Assembly: GCF_001458255.1 (NCBI RefSeq)
Contig: NZ_CYSB01000035.1
Coordinates: 57,317-121,316 of the forward strand
Direction of reading: 5' to 3'
Length of the DNA stretch: 64,000 bases
Origin: Thalassovita autumnalis
GTDB lineage: Bacteria; Pseudomonadota; Alphaproteobacteria; Rhodobacterales; Rhodobacteraceae
Shown in pieces: positions 33,932 to 43,578 of the stretch (its first letter is position 1; the number at the start of each line of letters is the position of its first letter). The position numbers were made by a program, and so were the translations under genes. Below the pieces are notes generated by a model that saw nothing but the letters and a program-made list of their open reading frames with translations, had not been told where the DNA came from and ran no database searches.

Positions 33932-34384
33932 TTAGTCCTTGAACGGGGCCATGCCGGCGCGGGCCAGTTCATCGGCACGTTCATTTTCCGGGTGGCCGGC
34001 GTGGCCCTTGACCCATTCCCAGGTCACCGTGTGACGGGTCTGTGCCGCATCAAGGCGTTGCCACAGCTCAACATTTTTCACCGGCTTTTTGTTGGATGTT
34101 TTCCAGCCGTTCCGCTTCCAGCCGAAGATCCAGCCTGTGACCCCGTTTTTCACATAGGCACTGTCGGTCACCACCGTCAGCGTCGACGGCCGCTCAAGCG
34201 CCTCAAGAGCTGAGATGGCCGCCATCAGCTCCATCTGGTTGTTGGTGGTGGCAGCTTCGCCACCTTTCAACTCACGCTCTTTCAGGACTTTGTCGCCCTC
34301 CATCGCGCGCAGCAGAACGCCCCAGCCGCCGGGGCCGGGATTACCGGAGCAGGCTCCGTCGGTATATGCATAAAGTTCGGGCAT
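33932..34384 (-). CDS. rnhA: Ribonuclease HI
   Basis: A 150-residue RNase H type 1 that degrades RNA in RNA-DNA hybrids. The catalytic acidic residues are in [11 protein letters not shown] (Asp8), [12 protein letters not shown] (Glu52), VVTDSAYV (Asp74) and the late ENERADELA (Asp about 138); the handle region [19 protein letters not shown] and the KGHAGHPEN loop are typical. 27 bp upstream of the TRIC gene on the same strand. Confidence 0.96.
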   Translation of the reverse strand: MPELYAYTDGACSGNPGPGGWGVLLRAMEGDKVLKERELKGGEAATTNNQMELMAAISALEALERPSTLTVVTDSAYVKNGVTGWIFGWKRNGWKTSNKKPVKNVELWQRLDAAQTRHTVTWEWVKGHAGHPENERADELARAGMAPFKD

Positions 34385-34441
34385 AAAGGCGAAGTGCCAG
34401 TGCCACGCCGGGCCGTCAAGAGGTTTGCGGCGGATGGCGTG

Positions 34442-35147
34442 TCAGGGGATCGGCTGCAGGCCCACAAAAATCAGGCAGGCCAGGACCACAGCAGTGATCG
34501 ACAGGCGCAGGCTCAGCCACCACGGCGGCGCGAGGTGCTGTTTCTGCATCCAATGGTCCAAGGGCAGCAGCCCGACAAACAGCGCGATCAGCAACCAGTG
34601 GCGGGTGACCGTCCCCAAACCCAGTGACAGTACATGGTCTGTGAGCAAGCCAAAGGCCAGGATCGCCGGGATCACGCTGGCGCCGTAGCCAAAGGCATCA
34701 CTGCGGTGGGCGGCAAAACCCCAGAGGGTGCCCGCCATGAAACATAGGATCACCAGCCCATAGGCCAGCGACAGCACATAGCGGTCTGAAACGTCCAATG
34801 GAGCTAGCGCGGCAAACAGAAAGGGCAGGGTGCCCGCAAAGCCCAGGCTCAGGACCCATTAATGTTCCAGTACCGGCGCCAAAATCGCAAAATCTCAAGG
34901 GTTTGAGGTGCGCCGGAAAGAGTGGTTCTCTTTTCAAGCGCCTCATGCCATTGAAATGCAGCGATTTTGGCGTCTTCGATTTGGCGGGTTTTAGAACTGA
35001 GCGGCGTCACATTACCTTGAAATAGCCCGCTATTCCTGCGGCCATGTTTCTTGTCAGTTCTAAAATCTGCCAAACCGGTGCGGAAAAATTAATGGGTCCT
35101 GAGCCTTAGGTCAGGGCGGGCCGGGGAATGGCGGACCAGTTGAACAT
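34442..35147 (-). pseudogene. DUF3429 membrane protein gene interrupted by a MITE-like element
   Basis: The 3' part (34442 to about 34846) encodes LGFAGTLPFLFAALAPLDV and three to four further hydrophobic segments (YGLVILCFMAGTLWGFAAH and on), the normal DUF3429 body. Its frame has no ATG; upstream it meets a stop inside the element. On the far side of the element (35109-35147) the same strand carries ATG and MFNWSAIPRPALT, the expected DUF3429 N-terminus, ending at a stop made by the element end. Joined, the two give about 147 residues, the usual family length. A TTG at 34798 could start a shortened product lacking the first helix. So the gene is disrupted, probably recently, as both parts are undamaged. 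Confidence 0.85.
34846..35105. mobile_element. 260-bp MITE-like element with about 31-bp terminal inverted repeats
   Basis: Starts GGCTCAGGACCCATTAAT and ends ATTAATGGGTCCTGAGCC; the ends pair over about 31 bp with a few mismatches (GTTCCAGTACCGG against CCGGTGCGGAAAA). Inside are two more inverted repeats: GCCAAAATCGC (34878) with GCGATTTTGGC (34961), and a 20-bp pair (34981 and 35054, 18 of 20 matching) around TTAGAACTGA. It has no room for a transposase, so it would move by one encoded elsewhere. It splits a DUF3429 gene. The target duplication could not be fixed from sequence alone. Confidence 0.8.
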
Positions 35148-35256
35148 AGAGGGGCCTTTGCTGCTTGGTGGGACCTAAGTCCCCCATCAGCTAGGGCGCC
35201 GGGATCGATTGGCACGGGTGGGCGCGAAGAAAAACGCAGGTGCTCAGAGGGATAGC
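35148..35256. other. Short intergenic stretch upstream of the broken DUF3429 gene
   Basis: Holds the presumed leader of the interrupted gene (AAAGG 9 bases before its ATG) and a perfect small hairpin GGGAC CTAA GTCCC (35170-35183). Nothing else recognised. Confidence 0.4.
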
Positions 35257-35868
35257 TTAGCCCTGCGGCGGCACCTGCGCGATCAAAACCACAAAGGTAT
35301 CGGGTTTGCCGGCCAGACCTTCGCCATGGCCCCGCCGGGTGCTCAGCACGTTAAAACCGGCCTGGGTGACCCGCTCGATCAGGTCTGCTTCGCTGTAATA
35401 GGCGTAAAACCGGCCCAGATGATCACGCGATTCGCCGCTGCCCAGCTTCATGCCAAGGGCCAGCGCACCGCCCGAGGGCAGGGCCTGCCGGATATGCGCC
35501 AGGTGGGTTGGAAACGCGGCCTTGGGTGCGTGCAGCAGGCTGAAGTTGGCCCAGATCCCATCATAACCCGCCAGCTGTGCAAGCGCGCTGAAATCGGCAA
35601 GCGTGACTTCGATGCCGTAGGCGTCACGGGCGTAGGCCGCCATTTCGGGGGAGGCATCCATGCCCTCTGCGGCGTAGCCATCGCCCCGCATCCGCGCAGC
35701 CCAGTGACCGGGGCCACAGCCCAGATCCAGCACCTTGGCCCCATCCGGCAGCAACGCGGTGAAGGCGGCGTAGTCTTCTTCCTGATCGGTGTCTTTGGTC
35801 CGCGCAAAGCCTTCGGCGTAACGCGCTACAGCCTCGGCATAGACCTGCATGGTTTCTGCGTCTGTCAT
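35257..35868 (-). CDS. Class I SAM-dependent methyltransferase
   Basis: A 203-residue methyltransferase with SAM-binding motif I VLDLGCGPGHWAARM (about 47-61), motif II acidic AEGMDASPEM, and ANFSLLHAP as motif IV. The substrate is unknown; the small size and lack of extra domains suggest a small molecule. The ATG overlaps the TGA of the LysE-family gene (ATGA), so the two are co-translated; a methylating enzyme with an exporter is a common pairing, but the link is inference. Confidence 0.87.
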   Translation of the reverse strand: MTDAETMQVYAEAVARYAEGFARTKDTDQEEDYAAFTALLPDGAKVLDLGCGPGHWAARMRGDGYAAEGMDASPEMAAYARDAYGIEVTLADFSALAQLAGYDGIWANFSLLHAPKAAFPTHLAHIRQALPSGGALALGMKLGSGESRDHLGRFYAYYSEADLIERVTQAGFNVLSTRRGHGEGLAGKPDTFVVLIAQVPPQG

Positions 35869-36479
35869 GCTTTCTCCAGCGCCAGTCGTCCGGCCAACAG
35901 GGTGAAAATTCCTGCAAAGCTGCGGTTCAGCCAAGTCATCACCCGCTCAGACCCCAGAAGGAAATCGCGCGCCGCGGCGGCAAAGACGCCGTAGATCACA
36001 AAAACCGCAAAGGTCATTGCCATGAAGATCCCGCCCAATGTTGCCATCTCCACGCTGGCGGTTGCGGCATTGCCGGACAGAAACGGCGGCAAAAGCGCCA
36101 GAAAGAAGATCGACAGCTTCGGGTTCAGGATATTGATCAGTGCACCGCGGCGGGCGATGGCCCAGGCCGGTTGACGCTGTGCATCCCCGCTGACGGACAG
36201 GGCACCACCGGACTTCAGCGCCTGATAGGCCAGCCACAGCAGATAGGCGACCCCGGCAAATTTCACGATCTGGAACAGCAGCGCAGAGGTGTGTAGCACC
36301 GCCGCCAGCCCCAGAATGGCAGCGGCCAGATGCGGCACGATCCCCAAGGTGCATCCCAGCGCGGCAATCAGCGCCGCGCGGCGGCCCTGTCCCAGTCCCA
36401 GCGCAAGGGTGTAGATCACCCCGGTGCCGGGGGCGATAACGACAACAAAGGCGGTGATAAGAAATTGTAGTGAAATCAT
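35865..36479 (-). CDS. LysE/RhtB-family exporter
   Basis: A 204-residue inner-membrane protein with six hydrophobic segments, opening MISLQFLITAFVVVIAPGTGVIYTLALGLGQGRRA in short pieces typical of LysE/RhtB amino-acid exporters (the PGP/PGT bend and GxxxGRRAAL loop) and INILNPKLSIFFLALLPPF in the middle. Exported compound unknown. ATG at 36479 is preceded by AGGAGACCCCAA; an extension to 36569 would overlap ispH. Confidence 0.88.
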   Translation of the reverse strand: MISLQFLITAFVVVIAPGTGVIYTLALGLGQGRRAALIAALGCTLGIVPHLAAAILGLAAVLHTSALLFQIVKFAGVAYLLWLAYQALKSGGALSVSGDAQRQPAWAIARRGALINILNPKLSIFFLALLPPFLSGNAATASVEMATLGGIFMAMTFAVFVIYGVFAAAARDFLLGSERVMTWLNRSFAGIFTLLAGRLALEKA

Positions 36480-36528
36480 TTGGGGTCTCCTGAGAGGGCG
36501 TAAATTGCCCGGTCGAAATGGTTCAGGA

Positions 36529-37497
36529 TCACGCAGGTTGGCGCAAGACCCTGGGCACTTTGAATTCAATGTTTTCTTTGGCGGTTTCCACCTCAGCGAC
36601 GGTCACGTCATAGCGGGCTTTGATGGCATCGATCACCTCATTGACCAGCACCTCGGGGGCCGAGGCCCCGGCGGTGATGCCGATGGCTTTGATGCCCTCA
36701 ATGGCGCGCCAGTCGATGTCTTCGGCCCGCTGCACCAGCTGCGCGTAGGAACAGCCGTTGCGCGCGCCCACCTCGACCAAACGGCGGGAGTTCGAGGAAT
36801 TTGGCGCCCCAACCACCAGCAGCGCGTCAATCTTGGCCGAAATGGCTTTCACTGATTCCTGGCGGTTGGTGGTGGCGTAGCAGATGTCTTCCTTATGCGG
36901 CCCCTGGATCGCAGGGAACCGGGCCTCCAGCGCGGCGACGATATCCTTGGTGTCATCCACCGAGAGCGTCGTTTGCGTCACAAAGGCCAGCTGTTCGGGA
37001 TCGCGCACATCGACCGTTGTCACGTCTTCGACCGTTTCCACCAACAGCACCTCACCTTCGGGCAACTGCCCCATGGTGCCGACGGTTTCCGGGTGGCCCG
37101 CGTGGCCGATCATGATGATCTGCAGACCGTTTTCGGAATGCCGCTCAGCCTCGATATGTACCTTGGACACCAGCGGGCAGGTGGCATCGACATAGACCAT
37201 CTGGCGCGCCTGGGCCGCGGCGGGCACGGATTTGGGCACACCGTGCGCGGAAAAAATTACCGGCCGGTCGTCAGGACAGTCGCTGAGCTCTTCAACAAAG
37301 ATCGCGCCCTGCGCTTTCAGACTGTCGACCACAAATTTGTTGTGCACAATTTCGTGACGCACATAGACTGGGGCGCCCCATTTCTGGATCGCCATTTCCA
37401 CAATTTTGATGGCGCGGTCGACCCCGGCGCAGAAGCCGCGCGGCGCTGCAAGGTAAAGATCAAGGGGCGGTTTGCCCATGTTTGGCGAGTCGGTCAT
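36529..37497 (-). CDS. ispH: 4-hydroxy-3-methylbut-2-enyl diphosphate reductase
   Basis: The last enzyme of the MEP isoprenoid pathway, a 4Fe-4S protein making IPP and DMAPP. The 322-residue product has the three cluster cysteines ([11 protein letters not shown], Cys23; [21 protein letters not shown], here annotated by context), the proton-donor Glu region VGTMGQ and the [11 protein letters not shown] histidine. ATG at 37497 is used; ATG at 37479 (MGKPPLDL) is also possible. The upstream frame to 37875 is antisense to the cytochrome gene and discarded. Confidence 0.96.
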   Translation of the reverse strand: MTDSPNMGKPPLDLYLAAPRGFCAGVDRAIKIVEMAIQKWGAPVYVRHEIVHNKFVVDSLKAQGAIFVEELSDCPDDRPVIFSAHGVPKSVPAAAQARQMVYVDATCPLVSKVHIEAERHSENGLQIIMIGHAGHPETVGTMGQLPEGEVLLVETVEDVTTVDVRDPEQLAFVTQTTLSVDDTKDIVAALEARFPAIQGPHKEDICYATTNRQESVKAISAKIDALLVVGAPNSSNSRRLVEVGARNGCSYAQLVQRAEDIDWRAIEGIKAIGITAGASAPEVLVNEVIDAIKARYDVTVAEVETAKENIEFKVPRVLRQPA

Positions 37498-37616
37498 GTG
37501 GCGCGGGTCTCCGTGGCTTATGGCAGAGGTAAGGCGCAAAGCGGGCCGGGTAAAGGGGGGGCTTGACCTTCCAGCGGGGGAAGCCGCGAAGAGGGGCCAA
37601 AAGAAGGAGTGACGCG

Positions 37617-38111
37617 GTGAAAAAAGCGATTGGGAAAAACGCGATTGGACTATCGGTAGGGGCGTTGGCCTTGGCGGGGGTGACCCTTGGGGGCATCTGG
37701 CTGCAACGGGCGGAGGCGCAGCCAGCCGGCTTTCTGCCGTATCAGGACGCTGCGGCCGTGGCCGCCGGTCAGGAGCTTTACGCCGACAATTGCGCCGCCT
37801 GTCATGGCGATCAGCTGCAGGGCGAAGCGAACTGGCGTGAACGCGATGCCGATGGCTATCTGCCCGCCCCGCCACATGATCCCTCGGGGCATACCTGGCA
37901 CCATCCGGATCTGCAGCTGTTCATGATCACCAAGTTTGGCACCGAAGCGATGGTCGGCAACGGTTACAAAAGCCGGATGGGCGCCTATGAGGAGATCCTG
38001 AGCGATGAGGAGATCGTGCAGATTCTGGCCTTCATCAAAAGCACCTGGCCGACACCAATCATCGACCAGCACAATGCCCGCAATGCCGCCGCTGCGGCGC
38101 AGGGTGGCTGA
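37617..38111 (+). CDS. Class I cytochrome c, membrane-anchored
   Basis: A 164-residue protein with an uncleaved or cleaved N-terminal hydrophobic segment (about 8-29), then one haem-binding motif CAACH (59-63) and a distal methionine, probably Met121 in [17 protein letters not shown], the usual class I ending. The extra stretch [16 protein letters not shown] has several His. It faces the periplasm and carries electrons, partner unknown. GTG start chosen because AAGGAG lies 7 bases upstream; a TTG at 37563 gives a basic extension. Confidence 0.85.
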   Translation: MKKAIGKNAIGLSVGALALAGVTLGGIWLQRAEAQPAGFLPYQDAAAVAAGQELYADNCAACHGDQLQGEANWRERDADGYLPAPPHDPSGHTWHHPDLQLFMITKFGTEAMVGNGYKSRMGAYEEILSDEEIVQILAFIKSTWPTPIIDQHNARNAAAAAQGG

Positions 38112-38154
38112 CACCGCCGTCTGACGATCAGGCAAAAGAAAATCAGGGCAAAAG

Positions 38155-38185
38155 AAAACCGGGGCACGCTGGCCCCGGTTTTTTC
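38155..38185. terminator. Bidirectional intrinsic terminator
   Basis: Stem AACCGGGGC / GCCCCGGTT with loop ACGCTG, followed by TTTTTT on the plus strand and TTTTCTTTT on the minus strand. It serves both the cytochrome gene and the converging NYN-domain gene. Confidence 0.85.
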
Positions 38186-38203
38186 GTTTCATGCTTAAAC
38201 CGC

Positions 38204-38773
38204 TTAAGGTGCGGTATAGGCCATGTCGCGTTCCGCAGGGGTTTCACGCGGGGGGCGGCCGATCACTTCTTTCAACTCGTCCAGCTCGATGAAATTATCG
38301 GCTTGGCGACGCAGTTCGTCAGCAATCATCGGCGGCTGGCTGCGGATGGTCGAAACGACCGAAACGCGCACGCCCTGACGCTGCAGGCTCTCGATCAGCG
38401 GGCGGAAATCGCCATCGCCGGAGAACAGCACAACGTGGTCAACGCGTGGGGCCAGTTCCATGGCATCGACCGTCAGTTCGATATCCATGTTGCCTTTAAC
38501 CTTCCGACGGCCCTGGCTGTCGGTGTATTCCTTGGCGGGTTTGGTCACCATGGTGAAGCCATTGTAATGCAACCAGTCTACCAGCGGGCGGATCGGCGAA
38601 TATTCGTCGTTTTCCAGCAACGCAGTGTAGTAGAACGCCCGCAGCAGTTTGCCCCGGCGCATGAATTCCTGGCGCAGCAGCTTATAATCAATGTCAAAGC
38701 CCAAGGCCTTGGCTGCTGCATACAAGTTCGACCCATCGATGAACAGCGCCAGCCGTTCGTCTTTGTAGAACAT
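38204..38773 (-). CDS. NYN-domain (LabA/DUF88-like) putative RNase
   Basis: A 189-residue PIN-like protein of the LabA/DUF88 type. Acidic metal-binding residues of the fold are visible in LFIDGSNLYAAAKALG, GNMDIELTVDAMEL and VLFSGDGDFRPLIESLQRQG. Such proteins are thought to cleave RNA, but few have been tested. ATG at 38773 with AAGGA 6 bases upstream is preferred over the TTG one codon earlier. It is divergent from folK. Confidence 0.88.
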   Translation of the reverse strand: MFYKDERLALFIDGSNLYAAAKALGFDIDYKLLRQEFMRRGKLLRAFYYTALLENDEYSPIRPLVDWLHYNGFTMVTKPAKEYTDSQGRRKVKGNMDIELTVDAMELAPRVDHVVLFSGDGDFRPLIESLQRQGVRVSVVSTIRSQPPMIADELRRQADNFIELDELKEVIGRPPRETPAERDMAYTAP

Positions 38774-38909
38774 CAAATTTCCTTCCGATTATCAGCGCGC
38801 GGCGATCCGTGAGTGGTTTGAAATATGTGCCACGCTGCTATTGATCAAAAATAAGTTGTTGCGCTAGGGGGCGCAAGGGACCCCTCTGGTTCATTAGGAT
38901 AGGTCAAAA

Positions 38910-39476
38910 ATGCTTAAAGAACAGCAAATCTTGGTCGCTTTCGGCGGAAATCTTCCTCTTGAAGGCGAACGTCCCCTGGAAGTGATCGAGCGTGCGCTGT
39001 CGCGATTGCAAGATCTTGGGTTTTCCCTGAATGCGGTTAGTTCTTTTTACCAAACCCCTTGTTTTCCAAAGGGGGCTGGGCCTGACTATGTGAACGGCGC
39101 CTTGTCTATTGGATCCGATATGGCGCCCACAGAAATCCTCGAAACCCTCCATAAAGTGGAACATGAGTTTGGCCGCGAGCGGGTATCACGCTGGGCCGGG
39201 CGCACGTTGGATCTGGATTTGCTGGCGGTTGATGACCTGATCCTGCCCGATCTTGTGACGCAGCGTCATTGGGTGGACCTGCCGCTGGAACAGCAGACCC
39301 GTCAGGCGCCAGAGCAACTGATTCTCCCGCATCCGCGGATTCAGGACCGGTCGTTTGTTCTGATCCCCCTGAAAGATGTGGCACCCGACTGGAAACACCC
39401 GGTTCTGGGCAAAACGGTTCAAGAAATCTGTGCGGAACTGCCGAAAGAAGAGGTGGAGACCGTGGTTCGCCTGTAA
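38910..39476 (+). CDS. folK: 7,8-dihydro-6-hydroxymethylpterin pyrophosphokinase
   Basis: A 188-residue folate enzyme transferring pyrophosphate from ATP to hydroxymethyl-dihydropterin. HPPK features: [12 protein letters not shown] start, [54 protein letters not shown] read in pieces, and [16 protein letters not shown]. Slightly longer than the enterobacterial enzyme at the C-terminus. A hairpin TTGCGC TAGGGG GCGCAA lies about 40 bp before the start. Confidence 0.94.
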   Translation: MLKEQQILVAFGGNLPLEGERPLEVIERALSRLQDLGFSLNAVSSFYQTPCFPKGAGPDYVNGALSIGSDMAPTEILETLHKVEHEFGRERVSRWAGRTLDLDLLAVDDLILPDLVTQRHWVDLPLEQQTRQAPEQLILPHPRIQDRSFVLIPLKDVAPDWKHPVLGKTVQEICAELPKEEVETVVRL

Positions 39477-39549
39477 TTGTGGCTTGTCAACCCTGCTGTT
39501 CCGGCATAAATACTGCCTCTCTAGCCCTTCCCATGATCGGAGTGTCTTA

Positions 39550-39906
39550 ATGGCCCGCGTTACCGTTGAAGATTGCGTAGACAAGGTTCCGAACCGGTTC
39601 GAACTGGTGATGCTTGCGTCGCACCGCGCACGTGAAATTGCATCTGGTTCGCCGCTGACCGTGGACCGTGACAACGACAAGAACCCTGTTGTTGCCCTGC
39701 GTGAAATCGCGGATGAGACCCAGTCGGCAGACAGCCTGCGTGAGCGTCTGATCGAAAACAACCAGACCCAGATCGAAGTGGACGAGCCAGAAGAAGATTC
39801 CATGGCGCTGCTCATGGGTGGTGGTGAAGCTGACAAGCCGGCAGAGGACGATATGTCCGAAGAAATGCTGCTGCGCCAGCTGATGGAAGCACAAGGCCAG
39901 GGCTAA
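39550..39906 (+). CDS. rpoZ: RNA polymerase omega subunit
   Basis: A 118-residue omega subunit that helps assemble RNA polymerase and forms part of a ppGpp site. [30 protein letters not shown] (two pieces of the conserved N-terminal block) and [12 protein letters not shown] are diagnostic. The C-terminal tail is acidic. Placed directly before rel, the usual alphaproteobacterial order. An upstream in-frame ATG at 39376 lies within folK and is discounted. Confidence 0.96.
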   Translation: MARVTVEDCVDKVPNRFELVMLASHRAREIASGSPLTVDRDNDKNPVVALREIADETQSADSLRERLIENNQTQIEVDEPEEDSMALLMGGGEADKPAEDDMSEEMLLRQLMEAQGQG

Positions 39907-39938
39907 GCCCCAGCTCAGGGTATAGGGAAGCGAAGGAT

Positions 39939-42074
39939 ATGATTGCGGTTGACGATCTGATCGCACTGGTTCGCAACTATAACCCCAAAACAAACGAAAC
40001 ACTGATACGCGAGGCCTATGATTATGGCCTTGCGGCACATGAAGGGCAGTTCCGCCACTCGGGCGAGCCCTATTTTACCCACCCCATCGCTGTTGCTGCC
40101 ATCCTGACGGAACAACGTCTGGATGATGCCTCGATCATCACGGCCCTGCTGCACGACACGATTGAGGACACCAAAGCCTCCTACGGTGAGATTGCCGAGC
40201 GTTTCAGCCCCGAAGTGGCCGATCTGGTGGATGGTGTGACCAAGCTGACTAATCTGCAGCTGTCCTCGTCGGAAACCAAACAGGCGGAAAACTTCCGCAA
40301 GCTGTTCATGGCCATGTCCAAGGACCTGCGGGTGATCCTGGTCAAGCTGGCCGACCGTCTGCACAACATGCGCACCATCAAGGCGATGCGGCCCGAGAAA
40401 CAGGCGCAAAAAGCCCGCGAAACGATGGAAATCTTCGCCCCACTGGCCGGCCGGATGGGTATGCAGTGGATGCGCGAAGAACTGGAAGATCTGGCCTTCA
40501 AGGTGCTGAACCCGGACGCCCGCGCCTCGATCATGCGGCGGTTCGTGATGCTGCAGAAAGAGACCGGCGATGTGATTCACCGCATCACCGGCGATATGCG
40601 GGCCGAGTTTGAAGCTGCTGGTATCGAAGCGCAGGTCTTTGGCCGCGCCAAGAAACCCTATTCGATCTGGCGGAAGATGTCGGAAAAGGACGTGGGCTTT
40701 TCCCGCCTTTCAGACATTTACGGCTTCCGGGTGATCACCGACCGCGAAGATGACTGTTACCGTGCGCTTGGCGTGATTCATCAGCGGTGGCGGGCTGTGC
40801 CCGGGCGGTTCAAGGATTACATCAGCCAGCCGAAATCCAACGGCTACCGTTCGATCCACACCACGGTATCGGGGCGGGACGGCAAACGGGTGGAGGTGCA
40901 GATCCGCACCCGGCAGATGCATGACGTTGCCGAAACCGGCGTTGCAGCGCATTGGTCCTACCGGGACGGCGTGCGCTCCATGAACCCCTTTGCGGTGGAT
41001 CCGGCCAAATGGCTGGCCAGCCTCACGGAACAGTTTGATGCTGAGGAGGATCACGATGCCTTCCTCGAAGCGGTCAAGCTGGAGATGTATTCGGACAAGG
41101 TGTTCTGCTTCACCCCCAAAGGCGAAGTGGTGAAGCTGCCCAAGGGCGCCACACCAATTGATTTCGCCTATGCCATCCACACCCGGATCGGCAACGCCTG
41201 TGTTGGGGCCAAGGTCGACGGCATGCGTGTGCCGCTGTGGACGCGGGTCAAAAACGGCCAGTCGATCACCATCATCACCGCCGAAGGCCAGACGCCGCAG
41301 GCCACATGGCTGGATATCGCGATCACCGGCAAGGCCCGTTCAGCGATTCGTCGCGCCCTGCGTGAGGTGGACAAAGAACGTTTCGGCAAGCTGGGGCGTG
41401 AACTGGTGCGCTCGGTCTTTGATCATGCCGGTAAGAAGGTCACCGATAAGGTGCTGGAAACCGCCGCCCGCAACATGCGGGTGGAGGATGTGGATACGCT
41501 GCTGGCCCGGCTGGGCAGCGCTGAGATCACTGCCTCGGACGTGTTGCATTCGGTCTATCCCGAACTGAAAGACACTGAGGCTGATAATATTGAGCCGCGC
41601 CGCGCGGTTGTTGGCCTGTCGCCGGATCAAAGCTTCAATATTGCCAAATGCTGCCAGCCCCTGCCGGGTGAACGCATTGTGGGCATCGGCAGCCGCGGCA
41701 AGGGTGTGATGGTTCATGCCATCGACTGCGAAGCCCTGCAGGAATACGAAGATCAGATGAACCGCTGGCTTGATCTGCATTGGCATGCGGGTAAACACCC
41801 GGCGATTCACCATGCGATGCTGGAACTGACTATCGGCAACGATGCAGGTGTCTTGGGACGAATTTGCACATTGATCGGTGAGTGTAAGGCGAATATCTCG
41901 GACCTTGAGTTTGTGGACCGCAAGCCAGATTACTTCCGGCTGCTGGTTGATGTGGAACTGCGCGACGCGGAACATCTCCATACGGTGATGTCTGCGCTTG
42001 AAGCAGAGAGTGATGTTGCGGCCCTCGCGCGCTATCGGGATCCGTCGCGCGCCAGTTTTGTAACGGGTGAGTAG
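39939..42074 (+). CDS. rel: Bifunctional (p)ppGpp synthetase/hydrolase (Rsh)
   Basis: A 711-residue Rel/SpoT homologue controlling the stringent response. Domains in order: HD hydrolase (about 25-180, with HSGEPYFTHPIAVA and LLHDTIEDT), synthetase (about 220-350, with YRSIHTTVSGRDGKRVEVQIRT in pieces), TGS (about 385-445, VFCFTPKGEVVKLPKGAT), a Cys/His zinc-finger region (KCCQPLPGERI) and a C-terminal ACT domain (about 635-705). The HD motif is intact, so both activities are expected; the single Rsh is typical for this group. Confidence 0.96.
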   Translation: MIAVDDLIALVRNYNPKTNETLIREAYDYGLAAHEGQFRHSGEPYFTHPIAVAAILTEQRLDDASIITALLHDTIEDTKASYGEIAERFSPEVADLVDGVTKLTNLQLSSSETKQAENFRKLFMAMSKDLRVILVKLADRLHNMRTIKAMRPEKQAQKARETMEIFAPLAGRMGMQWMREELEDLAFKVLNPDARASIMRRFVMLQKETGDVIHRITGDMRAEFEAAGIEAQVFGRAKKPYSIWRKMSEKDVGFSRLSDIYGFRVITDREDDCYRALGVIHQRWRAVPGRFKDYISQPKSNGYRSIHTTVSGRDGKRVEVQIRTRQMHDVAETGVAAHWSYRDGVRSMNPFAVDPAKWLASLTEQFDAEEDHDAFLEAVKLEMYSDKVFCFTPKGEVVKLPKGATPIDFAYAIHTRIGNACVGAKVDGMRVPLWTRVKNGQSITIITAEGQTPQATWLDIAITGKARSAIRRALREVDKERFGKLGRELVRSVFDHAGKKVTDKVLETAARNMRVEDVDTLLARLGSAEITASDVLHSVYPELKDTEADNIEPRRAVVGLSPDQSFNIAKCCQPLPGERIVGIGSRGKGVMVHAIDCEALQEYEDQMNRWLDLHWHAGKHPAIHHAMLELTIGNDAGVLGRICTLIGECKANISDLEFVDRKPDYFRLLVDVELRDAEHLHTVMSALEAESDVAALARYRDPSRASFVTGE

Positions 42075-42088
42075 GAGGGCGGACCGCC

Positions 42089-42769
42089 TTGGTTTTCAAG
42101 CGCCGCGACAAACGACCGATCTGGCGGATCGTGTTCGAGTTCTTCTGGCCGCGCGGCGGCTGGGGGCGAGCGGCGCGTTACGTCAAGCATCGCCTGCACC
42201 GTTTGCCCGATTCGCCTGAAAAGATCGCCCGCGGTATCTTTGCCGGTGTCTTCACCACCTTTACCCCCTTCTACGGCATGCATTTTGTGGTCGCGGCGAT
42301 CCTGTCGACCCTGATGCGCGGCAATGTTCTGGCCTCGCTCCTCGCCACCTTCTTTGGCAACCCGCTGACCTATGTGCCGATTGTGATGACCTCGATGCAG
42401 ACCGGCTACTGGATGCTGGGCATGGATGGGCGCCAATTGGGGTTTGGCCGTCATGCCGAAGGGGACCCCGCCACCGTGGGCGAACGGTTCCTGCAGGCAG
42501 GCGATGCCTTCTGGGATAACTTCCGCGCCCTCTTCACCGGGGCCAAGATGGACTGGAGCGATCTGTCGGTCTTTTATGATGAGGTTTTCTACCCCTTCAT
42601 GATCGGCGGCATTGTGCCCGGAATCATCGCCGGGGCGATCTGCTATTACATTTCCGTCCCCCTGATCCGGGCCTATCAGAACCGCCGCAAAGGTGCGCTG
42701 AAGGCGAAATTGGATGGATTGGCGAAAAAAGCGCATCTCAAGGCTGACGACCGTTCAAAACCGGACTAG
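42089..42769 (+). CDS. DUF2062 membrane protein
   Basis: A 226-residue protein with a basic N-terminus and the DUF2062 core: SPEKIARGIFAGVFTTFTPFYGMHF, AAILSTLMRGNVLASLL, FFGNPLTYVPIV, then a long loop and a last hydrophobic pair (GGIVPGIIAGAICYYIS). Function unknown. It starts with TTG, 9 bases after AGGAGGG; that ribosome site overlaps the rel stop, so translation is coupled to rel. Confidence 0.87.
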   Translation: MVFKRRDKRPIWRIVFEFFWPRGGWGRAARYVKHRLHRLPDSPEKIARGIFAGVFTTFTPFYGMHFVVAAILSTLMRGNVLASLLATFFGNPLTYVPIVMTSMQTGYWMLGMDGRQLGFGRHAEGDPATVGERFLQAGDAFWDNFRALFTGAKMDWSDLSVFYDEVFYPFMIGGIVPGIIAGAICYYISVPLIRAYQNRRKGALKAKLDGLAKKAHLKADDRSKPD

Positions 42770-42810
42770 GTTGGCCCGCGACGGGGAAGCCTATTGCGAA
42801 GGAGAAGGCG

Positions 42811-43575
42811 ATGAAGCCTTTGGGAAAACTGCGTCTCGGCGTGAATATTGACCATGTGGCCACAGTGCGAAACGCCCGTGGCGGGGCCTATCCGGATCCG
42901 CTGCGTGCGGCAAAGTTGGCAGAAGAGGCCGGTGCTGATGGCATCACCGCCCATTTGCGCGAAGACCGCCGTCACATTTCCGATGCTGACATCGATGGCC
43001 TTATGGAGGTCCTGTCGGTGCCGCTGAACTTTGAGATGGCCGCGACTGACGAAATGCAGCAGATCGCGCTGCGTCACAAACCGCATGCCGTCTGCATCGT
43101 GCCGGAAAAGCGTGAGGAACGCACCACCGAGGGTGGCCTTGAAGTGGCGCGTGAGGAAAACAAACTGGCCCATTTCATCGCCCCCCTGCGGGAGGCCGGC
43201 TGCCGCGTGTCGATCTTTATCGCTGCGGACATGAAACAGATCGAAGCTGCCGCCCGCATCGGCGCTGAAGTGATTGAACTGCACACCGGCGCCTATTGTG
43301 ACCACTTCGCCGAAGGCAACATGGCCCAGGTTGAGGTGGAGCTGAAAGCGCTGCGCGAAATGTCAGCCTATGCCCATTCGCTGGGTCTTGAGGTGCATGC
43401 CGGTCATGGTCTGACCTATGACACGGTGAAACCTGTCGCCGCCTTCCCTGAGGTGATGGAGTTGAACATCGGGCATTTCCTGATCGGGGAATCGATCTTC
43501 CGTGGTCTGACCCCGGCCATCAGCGAAATGCGCCGCTTGATGGATGAGGCCCGCGCCGAACTGGCAGAGGGCTAA
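42811..43575 (+). CDS. pdxJ: Pyridoxine 5'-phosphate synthase
   Basis: A 254-residue TIM-barrel enzyme condensing 1-deoxyxylulose 5-phosphate with 3-amino-2-oxopropyl phosphate, the DXP-dependent vitamin B6 route. Conserved: LGVNIDHVATVRNARGG (active-site His), DGITAHLREDRRHI, NFEMAAT and GLEVHAGHGLTYDTV, LNIGHFLIGESIF. AAGGAGAAGGCG precedes ATG. The product PLP is needed by CobC and PatB encoded nearby. Confidence 0.96.
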   Translation: MKPLGKLRLGVNIDHVATVRNARGGAYPDPLRAAKLAEEAGADGITAHLREDRRHISDADIDGLMEVLSVPLNFEMAATDEMQQIALRHKPHAVCIVPEKREERTTEGGLEVAREENKLAHFIAPLREAGCRVSIFIAADMKQIEAAARIGAEVIELHTGAYCDHFAEGNMAQVEVELKALREMSAYAHSLGLEVHAGHGLTYDTVKPVAAFPEVMELNIGHFLIGESIFRGLTPAISEMRRLMDEARAELAEG

Positions 43576-43578
43576 GTC

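Noticed and set aside
34442..34798. Taking the TTG at 34798 as the true start of an intact DUF3429 gene
   Set aside because: The matching N-terminal codons exist on the far side of the element at 35109-35147, so the gene is interrupted and the TTG product would lack the first helix.
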